Assembly (NCBI GenBank): GCA_964607545.1
Contig: CAZSLV010000027.1
Span: 1 to 22,378 of the forward strand
Reading direction: 5' to 3'
Length of the DNA: 22,378 bases
Source of the DNA: Gudongella sp964607545
GTDB lineage: Bacteria > Bacillota > Clostridia > Tissierellales > Tissierellaceae
Shown: positions 15,644 to 22,029 of the stretch, piece after piece
Numbering within the stretch: position 1 is the stretch's first letter
Layout: each line of letters opens with the position of its first letter
The notes under the pieces: model-generated
The model's database searches: none
What the model saw: only the letters and a program-made list of their open reading frames with translations
What the model was told of the DNA's origin: nothing
Position numbers and translations under genes: made by a program

Positions 15644-16042
15644 ATGGAAACTTTAGTTTCTTTATATACTGCTTTAAAATCTATATTGAAAGAACTTGCT
15701 GTATACTTTAATGACTCGAATATATTAATTTATGTATCCCTAGCCCTAATGGCTATAACACTTTTAACCCACTTGCTATTTAAAAAAGTACGGGTAGTAA
15801 AATACCTACCTGGTTTAATTGTCCTTTTAATAGGTATTTGGAACTTTTATGAAGTAATGAATACTATAACAGCAGTTGGCTCATTGCCAAATTTATTCTT
15901 GTTTGTAGTTGGAGTAGTATCTGGCTTGATTGGAATTTTATTTGCCTTAATAATAGGAATAATAGTAAAGCCAGTAAAAAAGAAAAAGAAAGCTGTAAAA
16001 AAGACTGATAAAGTGTTAAAAGAAGAGACCCCTGGCTCATGA
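15644..16042 (+). CDS. Small three-helix membrane protein with Lys-rich tail
   Basis: A 132-residue membrane protein starting at ATG 15644 with AAGGGGATGG upstream, 25 bp after the lipoprotein gene. Three hydrophobic helices lie at about residues 26-47, 53-71 and 81-107. The last is followed by a strongly basic tail, KPVKKKKKAVKK, that should be cytoplasmic by the positive-inside rule. It has no recognisable domain. It is the last gene of the two-component operon and ends within the terminator hairpin, so it is made with the regulator, kinase and lipoprotein. It could be an accessory membrane partner of the sensor or lipoprotein. That is a guess from position only. Confidence 0.8.
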   Translation: METLVSLYTALKSILKELAVYFNDSNILIYVSLALMAITLLTHLLFKKVRVVKYLPGLIVLLIGIWNFYEVMNTITAVGSLPNLFLFVVGVVSGLIGILFALIIGIIVKPVKKKKKAVKKTDKVLKEETPGS

Positions 16043-16058
16043 TAAGCTAGGGGTTTTT
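16028..16058. terminator. Intrinsic terminator at end of the two-component operon
   Basis: ACCCCTGGCT (16028-16037) pairs with AGCTAGGGGT (16045-16054), with one G-U pair and a 7-base loop, followed by TTTTT. The stop codon of the 15644 gene begins in the loop. The convergent GlpP-like gene ends at 16057, so the hairpin also sits just after its stop, although the T-run is on the plus-strand side. Confidence 0.85.
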
Positions 16059-16620
16059 ATATACTTATTTTATTAAATTTCTCTGTACATATTCCAACAG
16101 CCCCTGCATCTAGGGACTTCTTAACTTCTAAGCTTGACTTTATTAATCCACATGAAACTACTGGAAGCCCAGTTTCAAGACTAAAGTATCTAATCATATC
16201 TGTTAGAATGCCTGGAAGTAGTATTAGGCCATGGGGTCTTATTTCTCGTATATCTTCTAGAGCCTTTTTTACACTTATAGAATTATAAATTGGGTAATAG
16301 CCTAAACTAAAAACCCCCATATCTTTACTTTGCCTTAGTATAGCCTTGTTAGAAGATATAATCCCATCTAAGGATATATTTTTTAATATAAACTCTAAAC
16401 CCCAGGAGTTTTTCATATAGCCTTCAATTGTATCCACAAAAATATAGAGGTTTTTTTGTTTGTTTTTTGCCTTTATAGAAAGGTCTTTTATAGTAAAAAT
16501 ATTAGATTGCATAAGAAAAATATTTTGACAAGTGGATTTTAATGCAAGATCAAAATCTTTTTTTGAATTGACCTCTGCAATTATTGGATAGGTCCTTAAA
16601 CTTTCAAATAGCAAGCTCAT
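16057..16620 (-). CDS. GlpP-like glycerol-3-phosphate responsive antiterminator
   Basis: A 187-residue protein starting at ATG 16620 behind AAGGAG. It follows the GlpP family from end to end in a TIM-barrel-like pattern: YPIIAEVNSKKDFDLAL, IFLMQSNIFTIKDL, LYIFVDTIEGY, LDGIISSNKAILRQSK, a variable middle, PHGLILLPGIL, and TGLPVVSCGLIKS then LDAGAVGICTEK at the end. In B. subtilis, GlpP with glycerol-3-phosphate binds leader mRNA and prevents early termination of glp genes. No glp gene is near here, so it would act in trans. The residues VDTIEGY and LLPGI are close to family consensus. The gene overlaps the start of the GIY-YIG frame's 3' end by 17 bp, in line with one transcript with PspC, RecX and YazA. 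Confidence 0.88.
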   Translation of the reverse strand: MSLLFESLRTYPIIAEVNSKKDFDLALKSTCQNIFLMQSNIFTIKDLSIKAKNKQKNLYIFVDTIEGYMKNSWGLEFILKNISLDGIISSNKAILRQSKDMGVFSLGYYPIYNSISVKKALEDIREIRPHGLILLPGILTDMIRYFSLETGLPVVSCGLIKSSLEVKKSLDAGAVGICTEKFNKISI

Positions 16621-16864
16621 TTTTATACTCCTTGATAAGTTTTACTTTTTTATTCCGTGAGTAGGATTTTATCTCAAATTCCCTCTTAAGGGCAGAGCTT
16701 TTATCTAAGAATTCCTCTGTATAAACATACTTAACAGGCCTTCTACCCCTTGTATACTTTGCCCCTAGACCAAGATTATGGTCTAAAAGTCTTTTTTTCA
16801 AAGAATTTGTATAGCCAGTGTAAAGGGTATTATCACTACACAGAAGTATGTAAACATAAAACAT
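16604..16864 (-). CDS. GIY-YIG domain protein, UPF0213/YazA type
   Basis: An 86-residue protein made of a single GIY-YIG domain: YVYILLCSDNTLYTGYTNSL at the start, then the conserved Arg in KKRLLDHN, a GAKYTRGRRPV segment, and EEF with a following SALKREFEIK helix containing the catalytic-type Glu. The likely start is ATG 16864, nine bases after GGAG and just beyond the RecX stop; ATG 16873 overlaps RecX but directly abuts the GGAG. UPF0213 proteins are small GIY-YIG nuclease-fold proteins with no settled role. It lies between RecX and a GlpP-like gene and overlaps the latter by 17 bp. I would expect DNA or RNA cleavage, but that is family inference. Confidence 0.9.
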   Translation of the reverse strand: MFYVYILLCSDNTLYTGYTNSLKKRLLDHNLGLGAKYTRGRRPVKYVYTEEFLDKSSALKREFEIKSYSRNKKVKLIKEYKNELAI

Positions 16865-16865
16865 A

Positions 16866-17486
16866 TCACTCATCTCCAGATCTAATTAAATCAAGAATTT
16901 TTTTTATTGTATCATAAGAATGTCCTTTCCTTTGAAGAAAACTGCCAACCTTTCTATAAACAACATCACTCTTTTCATTTTCTATTCCCTTGTATTTTAA
17001 AAGAACAACTTCTAAAAGTTCATCTAAGTCTTCTTCATATAAAGGAAGGACTCTTTCAATTATATCCCTACTTATTCCCTTCTTACCTAACTCATACTTA
17101 ATCCTATAGGGGCCGTAGGCTTTTAAATTAGACTTCTCTAATAAAAATGTCTCTGCAAACTTGTAGTCATTCAAGTAACCTTCTTCTAAAAGCTCTGAAA
17201 TTACAATTTCAATAGTTTGTATGTTATAATCCTTTGATTCCAAGTAAACTTTCATTTCCTCACAAGTTCTTTGCCTATAAGATAAAAAATTATAAGCTCT
17301 ATTTTTGGCTTTTTTTATATTATCCTTATCCTTTAATACTTTTATAGTTTCTAAATCAAGGCACTTTCCCTTGTATAAATTAAACTCTTCCTTAATCCTA
17401 TAATCTATTCCAAAAGCAAATTTTCCATCTAAATAAATATTATACCTGCTTTTATCTTTCTGTAGTGATATCTTAGTTATCTCCAT
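16866..17486 (-). CDS. recX: Recombination regulator RecX
   Basis: A 206-residue protein, long among RecX proteins as is usual in Firmicutes. It is made of repeated three-helix units: NRAYNFLSYRQRTCEEMKVY (about 62-81), LEEGYLNDYKFAETFL (about 100-115), KAYGPYRIKYELGKKGISRD (about 123-142) and a last unit near VYRKVGSFLQRKGHSYDTI. This is the recognisable RecX pattern. RecX binds and modulates RecA filaments during recombination and the SOS response. The start at ATG 17486 has only a weak site (AGG ten bases upstream). No recA gene is in the window. It follows the PspC gene by 15 bp and is followed within 1 bp by the GIY-YIG gene, so all are probably co-transcribed. Confidence 0.9.
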   Translation of the reverse strand: MEITKISLQKDKSRYNIYLDGKFAFGIDYRIKEEFNLYKGKCLDLETIKVLKDKDNIKKAKNRAYNFLSYRQRTCEEMKVYLESKDYNIQTIEIVISELLEEGYLNDYKFAETFLLEKSNLKAYGPYRIKYELGKKGISRDIIERVLPLYEEDLDELLEVVLLKYKGIENEKSDVVYRKVGSFLQRKGHSYDTIKKILDLIRSGDE

Positions 17487-17501
17487 ATAAAATAAACCTA
17501 C

Positions 17502-17891
17502 TTAATCTTTTTTTACTATTATATAAAAACCCAAAGCAATTAGCAGTACAGGCCAAAATTTCATTAGTCTGTAAATTGAAATTGATAGATGAGGGAATAA
17601 TAAGTCAAAAACCATATATGACCCTATAAGAATTAAACCTAGGCCAAGAAATAATTTAGGATCCTTAGTAGAGGTAGATGTATTTTCATCACCTTCATTT
17701 TCACCCTCGCCTTCAGGGGGTATTACAATTCCACATATTAGGTAAGCTAGGGCAAATATTCCAAAAGATGACAAAGTTAAAACAAACCATATTATCCTAA
17801 CAATAGTTGCATCTATATTGAAATAATCAGCCAAGCCCCCACAGACACCAAAGATATACTTATCATTTCTTGAACGAGTTAATTTTTTCAT
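17502..17891 (-). CDS. PspC-domain membrane protein with LiaF-like C-terminal helices
   Basis: A 129-residue membrane protein. The start is set by GGAGG (17902-17898) six bases before ATG 17891; a TTG at 17897 abuts the site. Residues about 6-58 are a PspC domain: LTRSRNDKYIFGVCGGLADYF, then VRIIWFVLTL and LAYLICGIVIPPE. A Glu/Asp/Thr-rich linker (about 59-77) leads to two more helices, LFLGLGLILIGSYMVFDLLF and FWPVLLIALGFYII, in the pattern of the LiaF transmembrane/DUF5668 region. Proteins of this sort belong to envelope-stress systems: PspC sits with PspA, and LiaF holds back a kinase. It leads the PspC-RecX-YazA-GlpP operon. A stress-signalling role is inferred from domains only. Confidence 0.88.
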   Translation of the reverse strand: MKKLTRSRNDKYIFGVCGGLADYFNIDATIVRIIWFVLTLSSFGIFALAYLICGIVIPPEGEGENEGDENTSTSTKDPKLFLGLGLILIGSYMVFDLLFPHLSISIYRLMKFWPVLLIALGFYIIVKKD

Positions 17892-17897
17892 TTTCAA

Positions 17898-17902
17898 CCT
17901 CC
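17898..17902 (-). promoter_or_regulatory. Ribosome binding site selecting ATG 17891
   Basis: GGAGG on the minus strand, six bases before ATG 17891. The TTG at 17897 immediately follows the site and is too close to be the start. Confidence 0.8.
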
Positions 17903-17921
17903 AATAATCTTAGTATCTTAA

Positions 17922-17930
17922 ATGATATCA
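17922..17930 (-). promoter_or_regulatory. Possible extended -10 promoter for the PspC operon
   Basis: TGATATCAT on the minus strand is an extended -10 with one mismatch in the hexamer. The T-rich -35 region is weak. It would give a short leader before GGAGG at 17902-17898. Confidence 0.35.
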
Positions 17931-18001
17931 GATAAAGCGAAAAAATAAAATACTTGTATAAAACAATTCCCTTAAAGATTGGTTTATGGTAACATTATTT
18001 C

Positions 18002-18008
18002 GAGGTGG
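18002..18008 (+). promoter_or_regulatory. Ribosome binding site selecting GTG 18014
   Basis: GAGGTGG five bases before GTG 18014. The GTG at 18005 lies inside the site and so is not likely to be the start. Confidence 0.7.
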
Positions 18009-18013
18009 TTAAT

Positions 18014-18457
18014 GTGTATGATTTAATATCAATTGCTTTTAAATACATCTTTGTAATTATAATTTATTTATTTATCTTTACTATAATAAGGATAATTTAC
18101 TTAGATTTAAAAACAGTAGACTATAAGACAGGCTTAGGCCAAGCTTATTTAAAATTATTAAATAGGATGGATAGTCTTCCCTTTAATATAAGAGATTCCT
18201 ATTCAATAGGCGATGAACTAAGCTTAGGCAGGTCTTCGTCTAATGATATTGTAATTAAAGACCCCTTTATATCCAAAAAACATTTTAGAATTTTAAAAGA
18301 TGAAGGGGAGTTCTTTATAGAAGATTTAAACAGTTCAAATGGAACCTATGTTAATGGTGATAAAATAGGTGATGTAGTAGTATTAAAAAACAATGATTTA
18401 ATCAAAACTGGAGACTTAGAATTTATATTCTTAAACAAAAATAAGGAGGATATTTAA
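18014..18457 (+). CDS. Membrane-anchored FHA-domain protein
   Basis: A 147-residue protein starting at GTG 18014. One long membrane helix (about residues 8-30) is followed by a linker and a cytoplasmic FHA domain (about 65-142). The phosphothreonine-binding residues are all present: Gly72-Arg73-Ser74 (LGRSSSNDIVI), Ser87 and His90 (FISKKHF), and Asn106 to Asn109 in LNSSNGTYVNG. FHA domains bind phosphothreonine peptides made by Ser/Thr kinases. The next gene, a SEDS polymerase, starts immediately after its stop, and a class B PBP follows. The same trio occurs with PknB/PstP in actinobacteria (fhaB-rodA-pbpA), where FHA proteins link phosphorylation to wall growth. No kinase gene is in this window, so the partner must be elsewhere. 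Confidence 0.93.
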   Translation: MYDLISIAFKYIFVIIIYLFIFTIIRIIYLDLKTVDYKTGLGQAYLKLLNRMDSLPFNIRDSYSIGDELSLGRSSSNDIVIKDPFISKKHFRILKDEGEFFIEDLNSSNGTYVNGDKIGDVVVLKNNDLIKTGDLEFIFLNKNKEDI

Positions 18458-19684
18458 TTGGCTAATAATATGACAATAAAAACTCCTAGAAGAATACTTT
18501 TGCTCTTTCAAATATTAACAATATCTCTTATTTTTTTATATACTTGGGAGAGTTTAAATAAAAATGTATATATGCTTTCTATAGGGCTTGTCCTATTAAC
18601 TTATATATCCAATATTATAGTTGCTAAAATTTCCTCTGGTGATAATTACCTATTTTTAATAGTAAGCATGCTTATGTCTATTGGGGTTATAATGATATAT
18701 AGAATAAGTCCAGAATTAGGATTAAAGCAATTGTTGTGGTTAACTCTTGGGATAATTATATTTTTTTTAAGTTACTTTGCCATAAAATTTTTGTCGATTT
18801 GGGATAAACTTTTATACCCTTATATCCTTATAAATTACGGTTTTTTTGCCATAACCTTTATCCTAGGGATAAGAAAACATGGAGCTATAAATTGGATAGA
18901 GTTTAAGGGGGTAAGTATCCAACCAGGAGAGTTTGCCAAGATTGTCTTGGTCTTTATTATCGCAGCATACTTTGCAAATGAGTCATATAAAACTAAATTC
19001 AAATATTCTGAAAGTATTTTAATGGTGATTGTATATTCTTTTATTGGTTTATTTTTTATCCAAAGAGACTTAGGAACTGCCCTTGTATTTTTTGGGATAT
19101 TTACAGGCTTGCAATTTATATATACACAAAAAACATACTTAATTTTGGGCAATATACTTGGAGCTAGTCTAGGAGGGTTAATAGGTTATTTCCTATTTGA
19201 CCATGTTAAGATAAGAATCTTAACCTGGATAAACCCCTGGCCTTATATTGACAACAAGGGCTATCAAATTACCCAATCCCTCTTTGCAATTTCAAGTGGA
19301 GATTATTTTGGGACAGGCTTAGGCAGGGGGAACCCATCATTTATACCCCTATCCTATAATGACTTTATATTTTCTTCTATCACTGAAGAGATGGGTGTCT
19401 TTACTGGAATTGGCATTATTATGTTATTTATGCTACTAACTTATAGGGGTTTTAAGATAGGGCTTAAGCAAAAGCTTATTTTCTATAGAATACTTGCCAT
19501 AGGCATAAGTTTAATGTTTGGTATTCAAGCATTTATAATTATTGGAGGGGTTTTAAAACTAATACCCTTAACTGGTCTGACACTTCCATTTGTATCTTAT
19601 GGAGGGAGTTCAGTTATTGCAAGTTTTGCTGCCCTTGGAATTTTACAAGGGTCTTCAGAAAAACTAGAAGGGAGAATTGCATAA
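18458..19684 (+). CDS. SEDS-family peptidoglycan glycosyltransferase (FtsW/RodA/SpoVE)
   Basis: A 408-residue polytopic membrane protein with about ten helices, starting at TTG 18458 directly after the FHA stop, with AAGGAGGA upstream. SEDS signatures are present: GVSIQPGEFAKIVLVF (about 148-163), IQRDLGTALVFFGI (about 200-213), the external loop with QITQSLFAISSGDYFGTGLG, then SITEEMGVFTG, and the C-terminal LPFVSYGGSSVIASFAALGIL. SEDS proteins polymerise lipid II into glycan strands outside the membrane and pair with a class B PBP. The PBP gene directly downstream, overlapping or abutting this one, is the expected partner. Whether it serves division, elongation or sporulation cannot be told; the FHA-SEDS-PBP arrangement most resembles the RodA/PbpA case. 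Confidence 0.94.
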   Translation: MANNMTIKTPRRILLLFQILTISLIFLYTWESLNKNVYMLSIGLVLLTYISNIIVAKISSGDNYLFLIVSMLMSIGVIMIYRISPELGLKQLLWLTLGIIIFFLSYFAIKFLSIWDKLLYPYILINYGFFAITFILGIRKHGAINWIEFKGVSIQPGEFAKIVLVFIIAAYFANESYKTKFKYSESILMVIVYSFIGLFFIQRDLGTALVFFGIFTGLQFIYTQKTYLILGNILGASLGGLIGYFLFDHVKIRILTWINPWPYIDNKGYQITQSLFAISSGDYFGTGLGRGNPSFIPLSYNDFIFSSITEEMGVFTGIGIIMLFMLLTYRGFKIGLKQKLIFYRILAIGISLMFGIQAFIIIGGVLKLIPLTGLTLPFVSYGGSSVIASFAALGILQGSSEKLEGRIA

Positions 19685-19685
19685 G

Positions 19686-21089
19686 GTGAATAATGAAAGA
19701 AAAAGAACTATAAGCCTTTTAGTAAGTCTCTTACTTGGCTTTGTTGTATTGATTATTTATATGAGCTATTTTCAAATATTTAAATCGGACACTATAAGAG
19801 ATAATGCTTACAACAAGAGATTGTGGATGGATGAAGAAAGTATCCTAAGGGGTAGTATCTTTGATAGAAATGGTCAAGTACTAGCTTATTCAGAAAAAGC
19901 TAATGATAAAATAAATAGGATATATAAATACGATTACCTATATTCTCATATTATCGGTTACAGCCTCAGAGACTACGGAAAGGCTGGTTTAGAAAAGACC
20001 TTTAACAATGAACTAATAAATTCTAAAGAAGGATCAGGGATAGATGAGGTTATTGATATTATAAATCCTCAAAAGATTGGAAACAACTTAACCTTAACAA
20101 TAGATGATGGTTTGCAGAAACTATCAAGGAACTTGTTAAAAGATAAAAGGGGTAGCATAATAACAATGAACCCAAACAATGGGGAAATACTCTCCATGGT
20201 AAGCATGCCTGACTTTAATGTAAATACCCTAAGTAAAGATTGGTCTTTTGTATCAGTTGATGAAAGAAGCCCCTTAGTAAATAGGGCAAGTCAAGGCCTT
20301 TATGCACCTGGATCAGTTTTTAAAATAATCACTGCCCTATCTATTTTAGATAACAATATTGAGTCTAAATATGATTGTAGCGGGAGTTTAGAGATTGATG
20401 GGTATACTATTAAAGACTTTAATGGCAATGTCCATGGTGAAATAGGATTAGAAGAGGCCTTTATAAATTCATGCAACACTTACTTTGCAAATTTCGCCTT
20501 AGATTTAGGCTATAGCAATTTAAAAGAGACAGCTGAAAGCTTGTTATTTAACAAGGAAATAAACTTGCAGCTAGATAATAAAAAATCTATTTTCCCCCAA
20601 AACTCCCTAGGAAAGACCGACTTAGGAGCAAGTGGTATAGGACAGGGTAGGATACTTACTACCCCATTAAATATGCTTCTTATTACATCAGCTATAGCAA
20701 ATGAAGGAAAAATAATCTCTCCCTCACTAGTTAAAGAAGTAAAGACTCCATCTGACACTCTCGTATATAAGAATTCCTACAAGCTACTAGCTAGTGTAGA
20801 TAAAGACAATGCTAATAAAATAAAGGCTATGATGAAGGGGGTAGTGGATAGGGGGACAGGTAAGAAGGCTTCTATAAAGGGTCTTAGTGTTTCTGGTAAA
20901 ACTGGAACTGCACAAAACAGCAAGGGTTTAAATGACATTTGGTTTGTAGGCTTTGCCCCTTATGATAATCCACAAATTTCTGTAGTAGTCTTAATTGAAG
21001 ATCAAACTTCAACGGGGGGAGAGGGTGCAGCTCCAATAGCAAGAGAATTAATTAATTATAGTCTTAAAAACATTGACCTTAGCGACTAG
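19686..21089 (+). CDS. Class B penicillin-binding protein (PbpA-like transpeptidase)
   Basis: A 467-residue protein. GTG 19686 is preferred: GGGAG lies 11 bases upstream but only 2 bases before the alternative TTG 19677. One N-terminal helix (about 10-30, LLVSLLLGFVVLIIYMSYF) anchors it, followed by a compact pedestal (RGSIFDRNGQVLAYS, then IIGYSLRDYGKAGLEKTFN). The transpeptidase domain carries SVFK (active Ser210, Lys213), SCN (262-264) and KTGT (405-408), so the active site is complete. It cross-links peptidoglycan outside the membrane and is a beta-lactam target. The short pedestal and size resemble mycobacterial PbpA rather than full FtsI or PBP2. It is coupled to the SEDS gene, whose stop lies one base before its start. 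Confidence 0.93.
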   Translation: MNNERKRTISLLVSLLLGFVVLIIYMSYFQIFKSDTIRDNAYNKRLWMDEESILRGSIFDRNGQVLAYSEKANDKINRIYKYDYLYSHIIGYSLRDYGKAGLEKTFNNELINSKEGSGIDEVIDIINPQKIGNNLTLTIDDGLQKLSRNLLKDKRGSIITMNPNNGEILSMVSMPDFNVNTLSKDWSFVSVDERSPLVNRASQGLYAPGSVFKIITALSILDNNIESKYDCSGSLEIDGYTIKDFNGNVHGEIGLEEAFINSCNTYFANFALDLGYSNLKETAESLLFNKEINLQLDNKKSIFPQNSLGKTDLGASGIGQGRILTTPLNMLLITSAIANEGKIISPSLVKEVKTPSDTLVYKNSYKLLASVDKDNANKIKAMMKGVVDRGTGKKASIKGLSVSGKTGTAQNSKGLNDIWFVGFAPYDNPQISVVVLIEDQTSTGGEGAAPIARELINYSLKNIDLSD

Positions 21090-21099
21090 GCTAAGGTCA
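21074..21099. terminator. Hairpin between convergent PBP and NAD kinase genes
   Basis: TGACCTTAGC (21074-21083) and GCTAAGGTCA (21090-21099) are a perfect 10-bp inverted repeat with a 6-base loop holding the PBP stop codon. On the plus strand no clear T-run follows. On the minus strand AATGTTTTT follows, so the hairpin fits better as the terminator of the NAD kinase gene, but it may serve both. Confidence 0.65.
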
Positions 21100-21108
21100 T
21101 AAATATTA

Positions 21109-21912
21109 TTATAAAAATTTAGTTTTTAAATTATTCCAATAAGTGTCTTTACTAAAGGTCAACTTGTTTACATGCTTATCAGATAGGGTGAGGTGGACTT
21201 CTTCAATACTATCGTATTTAAATTCCATTCCATCATTTACCACTAATATAGAGTTTTCATATCTCAATTCAGGTTTTATCTTTATTATAGATTCCCCTGC
21301 AACAATAATACTATTTGGTAGGCTCCTGTAAGCACTTGAATTTATTGGGGCAAGTGGTGTTATTTGAAGTGAAGAGATACTTGGATAAACAATACTCCCA
21401 CCTGCTGAAAAGTTATAGGCTGTAGACCCTGAAGGGGTTGAAACTATAAGGCCATCCCCACTAAATCTTTGTAGGTGGTTATCATCTATAAACATTTCTA
21501 TGTGAATAACCTTAGACTTAACCCCCTTTATTACTATTTCATTTACCCCGGTTAAATAATAGCATTTCTTTTTAGTACAAACTTTAGCATCAACCATGCA
21601 AACTTTTTCCACCTTATAAGCCTTGGCAAGGTACATAGAAATAAACTTGTCTATTTCATTAGGCTGCAGTTCTTGGAAAAAACCCAAATGCCCAGTGTTT
21701 ATACCCACAAAGGGTATTTCAGGGAAGGCATTCCTATGGACAGCCCTTAAAAAGGCCCCATCTCCTCCAATGCATATATTCAAACTTGCATTGGGATCGT
21801 ATTTTTCTGGAGTGGAAAAACCATTTTGTTTCAATTTATAAATTAAGTTCTTTTTAGTCTTTCTCGATTCATAATTTTTATTGGATATTATATTAATTAT
21901 TTCATTCTCCAT
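21109..21912 (-). CDS. nadK: NAD kinase
   Basis: A 267-residue cytoplasmic enzyme starting at ATG 21912, eight bases after AAAGGGG. It has the NAD kinase signature GGDGAFLRAVH (49-59), GINTGHLGFFQEL (70-82), the NE motif in TGVNEIVIKG, and SGDGLIVSTPSGSTAYNFSAGG, which binds the NAD ribose and holds the TPSGSTAY loop. The length is that of B. subtilis NadF and shorter than E. coli NadK. It transfers phosphate from ATP (or polyphosphate in some members) to NAD to make NADP. It is divergent from an RluA-type pseudouridine synthase; in B. subtilis the NAD kinase and pseudouridine synthase genes nadF and yjbO are neighbours in the same direction. Confidence 0.95.
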   Translation of the reverse strand: MENEIINIISNKNYESRKTKKNLIYKLKQNGFSTPEKYDPNASLNICIGGDGAFLRAVHRNAFPEIPFVGINTGHLGFFQELQPNEIDKFISMYLAKAYKVEKVCMVDAKVCTKKKCYYLTGVNEIVIKGVKSKVIHIEMFIDDNHLQRFSGDGLIVSTPSGSTAYNFSAGGSIVYPSISSLQITPLAPINSSAYRSLPNSIIVAGESIIKIKPELRYENSILVVNDGMEFKYDSIEEVHLTLSDKHVNKLTFSKDTYWNNLKTKFL

Positions 21913-21953
21913 TTGTAAAACCCCTTTTACCTAGTATTAAAATCTTAGAGATA

Positions 21954-21984
21954 TTGTTATAATAATTTTAACACACTATATAAT
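21954..21984 (+). promoter_or_regulatory. Possible promoter for the 22030 gene
   Basis: TTGTTA (21954-21959) is followed 17 bp on by TATATA (21977-21982) or 19 bp on by TATAAT (21979-21984). Both are AT-rich readings of the same stretch, so only the general position is supported. Confidence 0.45.
21965..21973 (-). promoter_or_regulatory. Possible extended -10 promoter for NAD kinase
   Basis: On the minus strand TGTTAAAAT fits an extended -10 with one mismatch in the hexamer. It overlaps the spacer of the plus-strand promoter for the 22030 gene, so the two would interfere. Confidence 0.35.
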
Positions 21985-22029
21985 TCTTTAACAGTAATTT
22001 AAAAAAGCAAAATTGAAAGGATAGGTCAC

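Noticed and set aside
17984..17994. Extended -10-like TGGTAACAT before the FHA gene
   Set aside because: A transcript from here would start at about 18001, leaving almost no room before the ribosome site at 18002-18008.
21954..21974. Rex-like site TTGTTA ... TTAACA between nadK and the RluA-type gene
   Set aside because: A Rex operator is about 18 bp (TTGTTAA, four bases, TTAACAA). Here the half-sites are about three bases too far apart and the outer bases do not match, so AT-rich chance is a better explanation, although redox control of NAD kinase would be attractive.
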